Assembly (NCBI GenBank): GCA_022575985.1
Contig: JAKSXM010000040.1
Location: forward strand, 13,162,001-13,226,000
Direction: 5' to 3'
DNA length: 64,000 nt
Origin: Anagrus nilaparvatae
Taxonomy: Eukaryota; Arthropoda; Insecta; Hymenoptera; Mymaridae
The first letter of the stretch is position 1, and every line of letters begins with the position of its first letter. Position numbers and translations under genes: made by a program. Positions 53,657 through 63,779 of the stretch are shown one piece after another. Below the pieces are notes generated by a model. The model worked only from the letters and a program-made list of their open reading frames with translations. It had not been told where the DNA came from and searched no databases.

Positions 53657-54450
53657 CGTCGTTCTTCCCAGTATTCCGAATCCGTTAAGTGATTAACAAA
53701 AAATTATTAATTGAACTATTAAATTATGTTAAAAATATTTTCTTTATTCATTAAATTAATTTTCCTAATATTATTCGCAAGTTTAATGATTCATATCTTT
53801 TTATTTTACTAATTTACATTTTATATATTATTGTTTTTTAATCGCGTAGTACTTCTGCAGAAAGAATAAATTTAAAATACAACTTTAAACTTGTATGTGT
53901 TTTATTTATTAAATAAAAAGAAATATATTTTATTAAATGATGTTTGTGCGTTTATTTTATGAAAAAAAAATTGTTTTAAAAAAATAAACTAATAGAAAAT
54001 AAATAAATAATTTACCATAAACTAAAGAATAATACAAATAATATTATTAAAGTTTGTGCTTTTAGTAATAGTATTAGTACGCGCGCTGTATATAATAAAC
54101 AAACAATATGGCGTCCCGTCTGCTAAAACTGCGTTTTAAAATTTTCTTCGTTTAATTACGCGAAATTTCCCACGTATACCTCATATTCGGAAAGATACAA
54201 TAAATTTTTTAAGCTTTGAACTTTTAATTTATTGCTATCTCCATTGGGAATTTCGCAATTTGGTAGCAAAAATTATTAACTTCCGGAATTTTCTCCATAA
54301 GACTAATGTAATATTTACTTATCTTTGTACCCTGATATCTCAAAATTTTGCACGACTATCGACTAAGAGACCCATACCATTGGATTCCTGAGAATTTCCT
54401 CTAGCTAACTGTATATACCATTATTCGGAATTTTCCTGGGAAGAACGACC
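53657..54450. mobile_element. TTAA-flanked element unique to the left arm
   Basis: 794 bp with inverted ends (GTCGTTCTTCCCAG from 53658; CTGGGAAGAACGAC ending 54449, with further pairing through ATTCCGAAT) and TTAA at 53653-53656 and 54451-54454. The right arm at about 58727 has the uninterrupted sequence with one TTAA, so this is a proven insertion. No transposase frame. It contains GCGCGCTG near 54082. It is piggyBac-like by target, with ends different from the other two TTAA elements. Confidence 0.8.
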
Positions 54451-54485
54451 TTAATTAGAATTGACATTTGTATAAAATTATTTGT

Positions 54486-55067
54486 TTAATTAAAATAGAT
54501 AAAATTTACATTAAACCCCTTCAAAATATCACCTGCAGAAAAATAAATTTACATTTGAATTAAATTCATTTCTCTATCTCTCAAGAAATAAAAAAGCTTA
54601 CAATTGATTTTTCATTTTTATTAGTTTGCAAGATATAACAAATTATTTTCAAAAGATACATATTTCACTACTTATATTTTTTATCCGAGAATAAAAAAGA
54701 TGATTTACATCTTTTCAGGAAATTGCAATCCTAAAAATATTGTAAATTAAAAAAAAATAATTATGATAAAAATTTATGCTTACTTGACACGCAAAAGTCC
54801 AACTCTTGATGGTATGTCTGATTGGTATGACAGGAACATTTTGAATTTTGGCACACAAATTGGATTTGCACGTACTCTTATGATCTACCTCGTAACATGA
54901 TTCCTGGTAATCAGCCATTTCGACGCATATTTTTTCGAATTTAATTAATGGAAAACATACTTCCAAATTTGTGCAATTAGCATTATCGTCGCACATTTGG
55001 TATGGCTTAAAATGACCAAACTTAAACGTTATAAAAATAAAAACCTGAGCAAAATTAATTTATTCAT
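54486..55067 (-). pseudogene. secreted Cys-rich protein, left copy (frameshifted)
   Basis: Complement of the right-arm gene at 58112-58696. Exon 1 is 55067-54784 and exon 2 54532-54486, both with usable splice sites (acceptor TTTTTCTGCAG). Exon 1 is two bases shorter than on the right: one base is lost soon after MNKLILLRFLFL, giving an early stop, and another in the TGCAAATCC region. The internal frame still reads CDDNANCTNLEVCFPLIKFE and KICVEMADYQESCYEVDHKS. Confidence 0.7.
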
Positions 55068-55790
55068 TATTTTTTATTTTTCAAAACCTCGCGCGCTTCT
55101 TTGAAAATTTAAATGATAACTATAAATTTTAGCAAAAATCGCTTTCTATAAATAACAAAAAATTTGCTTATCAAATTAAAGTACAGTGTAATGATCATAA
55201 TTTAATTACCTACTTACATTGTATTCAAAAAAATGTAAAACAGGTTAATTTAATTTTCTAATTAAAATCAAGCTGTTTACTATGTTACATTGTAATTAAA
55301 AATCTAGCTATCTGAGTTAAATAGCTTATAAAAATAATGTAAAACAGGTTAAAAAAAATTTCAATTAAACCCAAGGTTAAACTTTCATTATTTACATTAG
55401 TATTTAGTTAAAAGGTTAATTCAATTAAGAAGCTAAGTATCTAAGTTAAATAGTTTATAAAAATAATGTAAAACAGGTAAAAGGAATATTCAATTAAACC
55501 CCAAGATTGATTTTTCATTATTTACATTTAAATTTAGGTAAAAGGTTAATACAATTAAAATTCGTGTGAAAAAAATAAATTTTCAAATTCTCACATAAAC
55601 GCCTTATGAGAATTTAATGTGAGAAAATTCGTTAAAAAATATGATACTTTAAAAAAATGACCCACCTCTTTGTCCAAAAAAATATGATAATTTAAAAAAT
55701 GACCCGCCCTCTTTGGCCAAAAAATATAAAAAAATACTTTAAAAAGAGAAATGCCTCCTTCAAACTAAAATAAAAAAGGCCCGCTAGTAG

Positions 55791-57404
55791 TATAGATCTC
55801 TAGAAAAGTCAATTTTTTTTATCAATTTGTGCGCATGCGTGAAAATAGGGGGTGGCCTCCCTTGCTAAAGCCCTTTAGGGTGCGCGTTGAAGTAGAAGTA
55901 ATTGGTCAACCTTGACTTGCACTTGAAATGTAAATGATATTGTTTATATATGAGGGTGTGTAAATGTGTTAGTGAGAGAGAAAGAGATGACCTATAAGGG
56001 TAAAAAATACATGCATTTAAGAGAAGAGGAAAATTATTTTAAAAATAAATAATTGTTTAAAAAAACAGTTTATTAAAAAAGTATAAAAAATTATATTAAA
56101 AAATGTAAAAAATATAAAAAATTAAACTAATCTCGCTACATCGCTGCGGTTTGATGTGATAGATTTTTTTTTATAATCTTATATAAAAAAATAATAATAA
56201 CAATAAAACATATGAAAAATAAAATTAATGTAATTAAAAAATGTTCATTATTATTTTCACTTTCATATGTACTGTCAAAAACTGAAGGTTTTTGACTAGT
56301 TACACTTAAATTTAGATTTTCACTTATACTAGTCGATTTAACAACTGATGATGATGATGATGAGATTATCTTATTTTTAATGGTGGTTGCAATTGTTGAT
56401 GACGATTTTTTTACATTGTTGATAACAGTCGTGGCAATTGTTGATTGTAGTTTTTTCAGTAGTTGTGGAAGTTGTTGTAGCAGCAATTGTTAAATCATTA
56501 ATCTTCTCCACACAAAAATAATTTATACACGATTCTGAAGTACACATTTCATTCTCAAAGCATAAACCTCCATTAACTTTGAAGAAAAAAGATTTTTATG
56601 AATGAAAAATTAAATTAATTGAAAAAAAAATATGTAAAAATGACTTACCTTTTTTATCTTGACAAAATCCATAGCTGAAAAACTGTTTGGAAAAATCACA
56701 GGAACGCATTTTTGTGAAAATAGAAAAAAAATCTCTCGTGTTATTTTCAAAGCACGTTTTGTTTACAAAAAAATTTATTATGTTAAATTTACTGTATTAT
56801 CGACTTTATAACTCTATTTCATTCAGTTGGCGCCACTCTTCAGTATATTAAATAGGTATAGCTGTATACCAATAAATTTTGAATTTGTAACTCCATTTCA
56901 TACCGCTTGTCACCACCATACAGTCTTTCATATAGGTATATTTATAAACTCTGTATACCTATAATTTTAATTTTTTTATACGCCGTTTTCGCGCTACCAT
57001 TCAATGTATATGTATTTATAAATGTATTGTAAAGGAACGGAATTATACGAAGGCTTTAAACTGTTGTCGCTTAAAGAAATCGATAATACGTATTTAACCG
57101 AGTATTTCCGAAAAACTTTATGTATTTTCTTATACGATTTTTTATACAAGTAAATATTTTTATGTATACAAATTCAATTTACATGCAAAAAATCTTTTAG
57201 ATGAAAGCTGATGTAATTTTTTCCAAAAAAAATATCATACATTTATATTATACGTTTATTTTATACATTTTGAATTTACATGCAAAAAATCTTTTAGGTG
57301 AAAGTTGACCAAATTTTTTATAGAGTCGTGTCAGATTTTATTACACCCTACCGAAAAAATATATTTTTTCAATTGGACGATTGAATCATTTTTTTAAGCA
57401 ATAA
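55791..57404. other. palindrome loop (single-copy centre)
   Basis: About 1.6 kb with no counterpart in either arm. It contains the Cys-rich/mucin-like gene (56136-56709). At 56810-56990 a block with AACTCnATTTCAT and ATAGGTATA repeats imperfectly, and at 57175-57300 TTACATGCAAAAAATCTTTT is duplicated. A more GC-rich segment lies near 55840-55910. Confidence 0.65.
56136..56709 (-). pseudogene. Cys-rich, Ser/Thr-rich, single-span membrane protein gene (one frameshift)
   Basis: Exon 56709-56649 (MRSCDFSKQFFSYGFCQDKK, donor GTAAGT), acceptor TTCTTCAAAG, then exon 56576-56136 starting VNGGLCFENEMCTSESCINY with FCVEK: an EB-type pattern of paired cysteines. A Thr-rich stretch (ATTTSTTTEKTT) meets a run of six A's near 56453, where the frame changes; the other frame goes on with STIATTVINN, SSSSSSVV, then a transmembrane helix FLITLILFFICFIVIIIFLY and a short basic tail. 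As a whole it would be a type I surface protein with a mucin-like stalk, but no signal peptide is seen in this exon. The homopolymer shift could be real or an error. Confidence 0.5.
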
Positions 57405-58111
57405 AAAGAGGGCCTTTTTTATTTCAGTTTGAAGGAGGCGTTTCTCTTTTTAGAGTATTTTTTTATATTTCTTGGACAAAGAGGGCGGGTCATTTTTTAA
57501 ATTGTCATATTTTTTTTTGGACAAAGAGGCGAGTCAATTTTTTTAAAGTATCATATTTTTTAACGAATTTTCTAACATTAAATTCTCATAAGACGTTTAT
57601 GTGAGAATTTTAAAATTTATTTTTTTTTCACACGAATTTTAATTGAATTAACGTTTTACCAAAATATAAATGTAAATAATGAAAGATAAATCTTGAGGTT
57701 TAATTGAATATTCTTTTTACCTATTTTAAATTAGTTTCATAAGCTTCTTAATTGAATTAAACTTTTACCTAAATACAAATGTAAATAATGAAAGTTAAAC
57801 CTTGTGTTTAATTGAAAAATTTTTTACCATGTTTTAATTTATTTTTATAAGGTATTTAACTTCAATACCTAGATTTTTTTAATTACAATGTAAAATTGTA
57901 AACAGCTTGGTTTTAATTAGAAAATGAAATTAACCTGTTTTACATTTTTTTGAATACAATGTAAGTGGGTAATTAAATTATGATTCTTACACTGTACTTT
58001 AATTTAATAAACAATTTTTTTTGTTATTTATAGAAAGCTATTTTTGCAAAAATTTATAGTTACCATTTAAATTTTCATAGAAGCGCGCGGGGTTTTGAAA
58101 AATAAAAAACA

Positions 58112-58696
58112 ATGAATAAATTAATTTTGCTCGGGTTTATATTTTTTATAACGTTTAAGTTTGCCCATTTTATGCCATACCAAATGTGTGACGATCATAC
58201 AAATTGCACAAATTTGGAAAAATGTTTTCCATTTATTAAATTAGAAAAAATATGCGTCGAAATGGCTGATTACCAGGAATCATGTTACGGGATTGAACAT
58301 CACAGTACGTGCAAACCTCAATTTGTGTGTCAAAATTCAAAATGTTCCTGTGATTCAAATTTGACATACCATCAAGACCTGGAATTTTGCGTCTCAGGTA
58401 AGCATAAATTTTTTATCGTAATTGTTTTTTTTAATTTACAATATTTTTAAAATTGAAATTTCCTGAAAAGATGTAAATCATCTTTTCTATTCTCGGATGA
58501 AAAAATATAAGTAGTGAAAAAATGTATCTTTTGAAAATAATGTTATATCTTGCAAACTAATAAAAATAAAAATCAACTATAAGCTTTTTTATTTCTCGAG
58601 AGAGAGAGAAAAATGAATTTAATTCAAATGTAAATTTATTTTTTCACAGGTGATATTTTGAAGAGGTTTAATGTAAATTTTGTCTATTCTAATTAA
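58112..58696 (+). CDS. secreted Cys-rich (EB-module-like) protein, right copy
   Basis: Exon 1 58112-58397: signal peptide MNKLILLGFIFFITFKFAHF, then ten cysteines within about 70 residues (MCDDHTNCTNLEKC, KLEKICVEMADYQESC, STCKPQFVCQNSKCSC, DLEFC). Donor CAG/GTAAGC, phase 1; acceptor TTTTTTCACAG; exon 2 58650-58696 adds GDILKRFNVNFVYSN and a TAA. The mature protein is about 90 residues. The spacing resembles EB modules common in arthropod and nematode secreted proteins. Splice sites and exon 2 are conserved in the left arm, which supports the model. Function unknown; an extracellular role is expected. Confidence 0.65.
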
Positions 58697-59113
58697 ACAA
58701 ATAATTTTATGTAAATTTTGTCAATTCAAATTAAGCAAATATTTTTACATTTGAAACCTTCAAAAATTATCACCTGAGGAATACAATTATTTAAAGGTGG
58801 GTTCTATTTTTTTAAAATCCTATATTTTTAAAATTTTATATTAATCATCTACTTATATTTATATTTTAGCGGATATGTATCATATTTCTATAGAAAAATG
58901 TGTTATTTATATTTTATATGATTTAACAAAAGTTGCATTTATTTACATAGATGTATGTGTGTATATTTTAAATTATGTATTTTGCAAAATATTTGTCGTA
59001 CAATAAAATTATTGTCACTCATACTTCTTAGTTAAAGATATGTCTAATTAAAGTAAAATGCATTAGTGCATGATTTAATTTTGTGCAATTGACATCTAAG
59101 AGAAAAATCAAAA

Positions 59114-59375
59114 ATGAATAATACTACCAGAAAAGCTTTAGTTTATACTTTTTTAATTTTTTTATTTATAATAGTAAGTTTTTAATTATTTTTGGATTTT
59201 TATTGGTGTTATTGTTTTAAAATTTTTATTTCAGTATTTTATTTGGTTTGTGGTTATACCGATAAATAATTGGTATGAAATCAAAAAAATTGAATGGAGG
59301 AGTAATTTTTATTTTGGGATATTAATTTTAATATCAGCTTTATCTAGTGCTATTTTATTTATGTGTTGTCAATAA
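59114..59375 (+). CDS. two-exon small membrane protein, right copy
   Basis: Exon 1 59114-59173 (MNNTTRKALVYTFLIFLFII), donor GTAAGT, acceptor TATTTCAG, exon 2 59235-59375 (YFIWFVVIPINNWYEIKKIE, then WRSNFYFGILILISALSSAI and FMCCQ): 66 residues. Substitutions against the left copy are mostly conservative and both frames are open, a pattern expected if the protein is or was under constraint. The intron is also shared. Family unknown. Confidence 0.55.
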
Positions 59376-59419
59376 TCAAATTTAAATGTTTTATTTTTGT
59401 ATGTAGTAAATTTAGTAGA

Positions 59420-59553
59420 TGCTTTTAATTAGTAGTTGTAGTTTAAATTTTTTGCAATTATATTTTTTTAATTAGTAGTTGTAGTTTAAATTTTTTGCAA
59501 TTATATTTTTTTAATTAGTAGTTGTAGTTTAAATTTTTTGCAATTATATTTTA
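59420..59553 (+). repeat. tandem triplication, period about 58 bp
   Basis: Three copies of TTAATTAGTAGTTGTAGTTT plus the following AAATTTTTTGCAATTATATT. The left arm has one copy (about 52910-52965), so the triplication happened after the palindrome formed. Confidence 0.75.
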
Positions 59554-59579
59554 TTCATATTAATCAATCATTAATTATT

Positions 59580-59632
59580 ATTCAATCAATCAATCAATCA
59601 ATCAATGTATGAATCAATCAATCAATCAATCA
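59580..59632. repeat. (TCAA)n simple repeat
   Basis: ATCAATCAATCA units, with a similar (TTGA)n at the matching place of the left arm (about 52848-52880). Confidence 0.85.
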
Positions 59633-59884
59633 TTTTACATAAATCTATTGAAATTTTCATTAGAGGTTTAGGTGTTAAAAATGCATTAATTTTAGGTATT
59701 TATAATTTACTTTTTCATAAATTTCATAAAAATTATTTTTTCATAAATTTCATAAAAATTATTTTTTTTGTTATTATTGTCATAACTTAATAATAATAAT
59801 ACAAATTATATAATAACGATTTATTTTTTAAATTAGGCGTTTGAATATCAACGAGGATAACAAAACGAGCTTTATTAAATCTAC

Positions 59885-59975
59885 GGAGCCACGATGATGT
59901 CAAGCAGCGTAAATTTCAAATCGATGGAGCCACGACGATGTCAAGCAGCGTAAATTTCAAATCGATGGAGCCACT
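59885..59975 (+). repeat. 45-bp tandem duplication
   Basis: GGAGCCACGAnGATGTCAAG and CAGCGTAAATTTCAAATCGA occur twice; the left arm has a single unit (about 52562-52610). Confidence 0.7.
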
Positions 59976-60297
59976 TATTACAAAGCAATGAATATTTTGT
60001 AACTAACGACAAGCCTTGTAACTAACGACATCTAGCTTTGATATATATTTTATGGTAACAAAGATTTCGCTTTTTAAAGAAAAAACATTTTATTTTGAAA
60101 TTAAACATTTTTTTACTTCTTTTTTTCAATGAAATGCCTAAACAACGATAATTTGCTAAAGAAGATACGAATGATATTTTTAATTCTGTTTCTTATTGTT
60201 TTTTCTGCTATAAAATTGTAATACATATTGTAATAAATTGTTTGTAATTTTATGTAGAAGGAGAAGGGATTTAAATGGATTTGATGAAATAAATGTA

Positions 60298-61814
60298 GTT
60301 TGATATTTTTTGAAGACTATTTATTTGAAAAGCATTGTATTTTCATATTATATTATACTTGAAAATTTAGAATAAGCTTTTATAATTTTAAATTCAATTG
60401 ATATATTGTTGTTAATGATAATGTTTAAATATTAACTTATAAATTTGTGTACATTGAATACGTTTTTATAATTTTCAAGTAATGATTTAATTTTGAAATA
60501 CATCATTTTATTTTTTTTAATAAAGATTGATATCAAAATAATGTTTTGGTTATAAGTTGTAAAATAAATATTTTAAATTTCATTTTCAAATAACTTTTTT
60601 ATTACATGGTAAAATTAAAACGTTTTGAAATTTTTTTTTACAAATCTAATTTATCCAAGATTCTATACAAATAAATTTGATATTTTTAAAGCACTGTATT
60701 TCATGTAATGTTATACTTGAAAATTTAGAATAAGCTTTTATAATTTTAAATTAAATTAAATTCAATTGACATATTTTTGATAATGATATAGAATACAATT
60801 TCTCTAATGAACAAGTTATAAAAAATAAATATTTTAAATTTCATTTTGAATATGCTCTGTTTTCTTTCATGGTTAAATTAAAATGTCTTGAATACAATAT
60901 TTTTTTTAATTACAAATCTAATTTATCTAATAAAAAATGGATATAATTATGTGTTAACTTTTTTAAAATACATACTCATTGAGAAATTGTTATGATCAAA
61001 ATTTAAATTTAATTGAAAAAGACACATTTTTTTAATTACTTCTACGCACTATTTTTTTTTCACATTTCACTGACACGAATCTTCAAAGTTCTTGTTTGAA
61101 TACAATTTTTAATAAAATTTCTCGGCGTCTATGTGTCATTTCATGTAAGTAAGAAAATATATCACGTACGGATCTATTAAAAATAACTTCCTTTTTAATT
61201 ACCAAATCAATGTTAGATTCAACATATATCTCCAAACATGGTATCTGTAAATTTTTTTGAAATAATAGGTGTTTGTAGTAATAAAATAATTTGATAAAAA
61301 TTTTTTTATTGTTTATGAAGCGCGTCACGCGGTGGAAAATTAAATGAAAATATTGAAATTGTGCAGACTGCTCTCGAATAAATTGTTTATCACAAGAACA
61401 GCTATCAAGAGGTAACATTTTCATATGTTGAAATTTTTTCAAAATATTCCTCAATTTCTTCTTGGCTTGAGAGGTTAGCTGAACAGATTAGGTCCAAATT
61501 TGTTTCACCTTCGATTATATATTGCCTCAAATCACTAACTAATATAACATCTCGTTGCAACTGGTTTAAGTAGCTATATTTTTTTAATGTAATTAATATC
61601 GAACACTCGTTAAAATTTTGTAAAAAATCTAAAAATTTTTTACAACACTGGTTACGTTTTGGTGAATTTAAATAGTTTAAAATCTGTTTCACTTTTGAAT
61701 ACTGAAAAGACATGCTTAGTGATCAAATTTTTGTTATCAATTGATTGAAATGTGTGGTCATTCAATCTTTTATATCATTGGAAGTCATTTTGTTTTTTAA
61801 TTTGGTCAGATGAA
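60298..61814. other. segment present only in the right arm
   Basis: Arm alignment breaks after AAATAAATGTA (60298) and resumes at CAATTAATCG (61815); the left arm joins these directly near 52204. The first 650 bp contain a duplicated AT-rich block (60340-60420 and 60700-60780, sharing ATACTTGAAAATTTAGAATA). The second half has a minus-strand gene remnant (61083-61713). There is no clear terminal repeat or target duplication, so it could be an insertion here or a deletion on the left. Confidence 0.65.
61083..61713 (-). pseudogene. unrecognised gene, two overlapping frames
   Basis: The frame from ATG 61713 reads MSFQYSKVKQILNYLNSPKR and QYIIEGETNLDLICSANLSS, ending at 61405. A frame offset by one base and starting near 61440 reads KMLPLDSCSCDKQFIREQSA; after a break containing TTTTTTTACAG (acceptor-like, near 61247) it gives PCLEIYVESNIDLVIKKEVI and NRSVRDIFSYLHEMTHRRRE, ending at 61083. 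Amino-acid variety suggests a real protein, perhaps of two exons, now frameshifted. No family recognised. Confidence 0.4.
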
Positions 61815-62256
61815 CAATTAATCGATTGATTGCAATAATTGTCATTTAAAAGTCATTTACCCTGTAAAAATTGTTTATTTGCAGTTAAATTTAAATTTAT
61901 GGAAGGAGTATCTTCATTTATGTAGGTAGTGCTTATTTTAAAAAGAGGTGTTACTTTTTTTCGTGTAAATCTTCATTTAAGAAAGTGGGCAGTGACTATG
62001 TTTGAAAAAAATTGTTTAAAGATTTTTAGGGTAGCGTTTTTTAATGGCTGACTTCAATTCTTCATAAAGTTTAAATCTACCCCTTTTTTTGCACCTTTTC
62101 TCACAGTACAAATTTGAAATTCCCAGGTAGTAGCTTTTGAAACCTCTTGAATGTTTGGTCACTTTTATAAAGTGCGTTAATTAAATTCAAAAAGTGTAAG
62201 TTTTTTATGTTGAGTGGAAATATACTTTTTTAATTGAGTAAAAAAATTTATACAGT

Positions 62257-62475
62257 GGTAGAAATAGTATTTTAAGTATCAAGGGCGTAAAGGTTTCGGC
62301 ACTAGCGTGAGCACTAGCACGAGTGCTCGGCGAAGCCGGGCACGAGTGATAAGTGTTCACGCTCGTGTCTAAAGTATTTCGCCCATGATGCTTACACTAT
62401 TTTTTGCCCACCTAGGCGTAGAACGAGTTCAGAAAATTCTTTAAACACGAGTTTTACGCCCGGGAGGGCAAAAAA
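62257..62475 (+). repeat. GC-rich hairpin repeat, copy 2
   Basis: Same orientation and content as 37818-38025, including the GTGCTCGGC-GAA-GCCGGGCAC hairpin and the blocks CACGCTCGTGTCTAAAGTAT and TTTTACGCCCGGGAGGGCAA. Divergence is roughly 10% by eye. Confidence 0.75.
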
Positions 62476-63076
62476 GTTTGTTATTTGAAGTGTAAAAAAA
62501 ATTTTTTAATTAAACATGTGTCCTTTAGCTTGCTATATTTCATAAGTGAGAAAAAAACAAATTATATTTTATAAGTATATAAATTATTGTTATTTTTTCA
62601 TGTTTAATTTAATAAAAGTTTGGGGTGGTGAAGTGAAGTTTAAAAAAAAAATTTACCCTGTGATTTGATCTATTTTAAAAAGTTGAAAATGCGATAAAAT
62701 TTAAGCAAAAGAGGTCATTAATCTTGAAATTCAACGCTTTGGACAACCATGAGTTCGTATGTATGTATGTTTAATAACTTATATTTTTGAAACGGTTTCT
62801 CTAATCGGTTTTGACAACAGGGGGTATTATTTTTAATTTAAATTTATCGAGTGTTTAACGTTTTATTTGAAGCCTTTGCACGTGCAGAGTTTTATAAACG
62901 CGCATGCGTCATTTTACATAAAAGTCACTTAAACATTTATTGACTTTGCAGTATAGTTTCTGAAATCAACCTGTTTGTTTTCTCTTGTTTGAGTGAATCG
63001 CAATAAAAGATGTAAGTTGAAATAAATTCAAAATTGTTCGTTTATTTTTCTGAAAACAAATTATTAAATTTTTAGG

Positions 63077-63779
63077 GTTTTAATTCAAAATCGACTTTTA
63101 CCTCTGACATCCTCGTCTGATTTACAAGTGGCAATTAGTCTTGAAAACGGGAAGGCTTGCGTTGTCGTTTTATTACTCAATAAAAAAGGTGGGAATTTTG
63201 AGGTGGATTTTTGAAAGATGAATTGTTTAAATTGAAACATGATATGGACCCTGATAATCTACCAGAATTGGATAATATTGTCATCGAACCCGTGAAAATG
63301 GATAACTGGTTTGGATTTAAATTTACTCAAGAGAAGTTATATGTGTCTATACATGATTCAACTTTGAACAAATACTTGGTTTCCTTTCATTGATCAATTA
63401 AAAAAGGAATTGGAAACTTATATCCCTAGAGTTGAAAAATTTTTAGACGAATTTAAAAAATACCCCAAGACTGGACAGTCGAACGAAGATTTGCGCAAAA
63501 AATTTTTGTATACAATTAAAAATAATGAGATTATTGAATACGAATTAATTTGCGTACATTTTAATTTTCTTCTTGAAACAGAATTGTAAACGAGTAACTT
63601 TCAACGAAAATCTTAACGTGATAAAACAAATTTGTATTTGTTCGTTTTGCGTAGATGCAAGAAAAAATTCTGATATTTTAAATGCTATTTATTTTAAACG
63701 TAGAATATTTAGAATAGAAATTTTATTGCAAAATGTATTGCAAAATAAATTTAAACAATATTTACATTCTAATTTTTAG
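63077..63779 (+). pseudogene. unrecognised gene, exon-like pieces with frameshifts
   Basis: After AAATTTTTAG (acceptor-like) the frame reads VLIQNRLLPLTSSSDLQVAI and SLENGKACVVVLLLNKKGGN. A T-run near 63207 shifts to KDELFKLKHDMDPDNLPELD and DNWFGFKFTQEKLYVSIHDS, a second shift near 63390 leads to DQLKKELETYIPRVEKFLDE and NNEIIEYELICVHFNF, and a last piece, after an acceptor-like TTCTTGAAACAG, reads NCKRVTFNENLNVIKQICIC ending at 63779. It reads like a compact protein of over 200 residues. I do not recognise it. Confidence 0.4.

Larger units (their letters stand above)
51540..55790 (+). repeat. large imperfect palindrome, left arm
   Basis: Runs in complementary order to 57405-64000. Matching landmarks: GCACTACCCACTTTCTTAAA (52021) with its complement near 61980; CGATTAATTGTACA (52199) near 61816; the small membrane gene (53014-53279) with 59114-59375; the Cys-rich gene (54486-55067) with 58112-58696; and ACCCGCCCTCTTTGGCC (55699) near 57480. 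A TTAA element (53657-54450) is present in this arm only. Agreement is roughly 80-90% by eye, so the duplication is not recent. Confidence 0.85.

Noticed and set aside
59580..59632. Regular short repeats resembling a CRISPR array
   Set aside because: A four-base simple repeat without spacers, in a eukaryotic genome.
37818..62475. The 210-bp direct repeats as LTRs of one element
   Set aside because: There is no TG...CA boundary, primer-binding site or pol gene, and the content is a Polinton plus a palindrome. Kept only as a speculative bracket.
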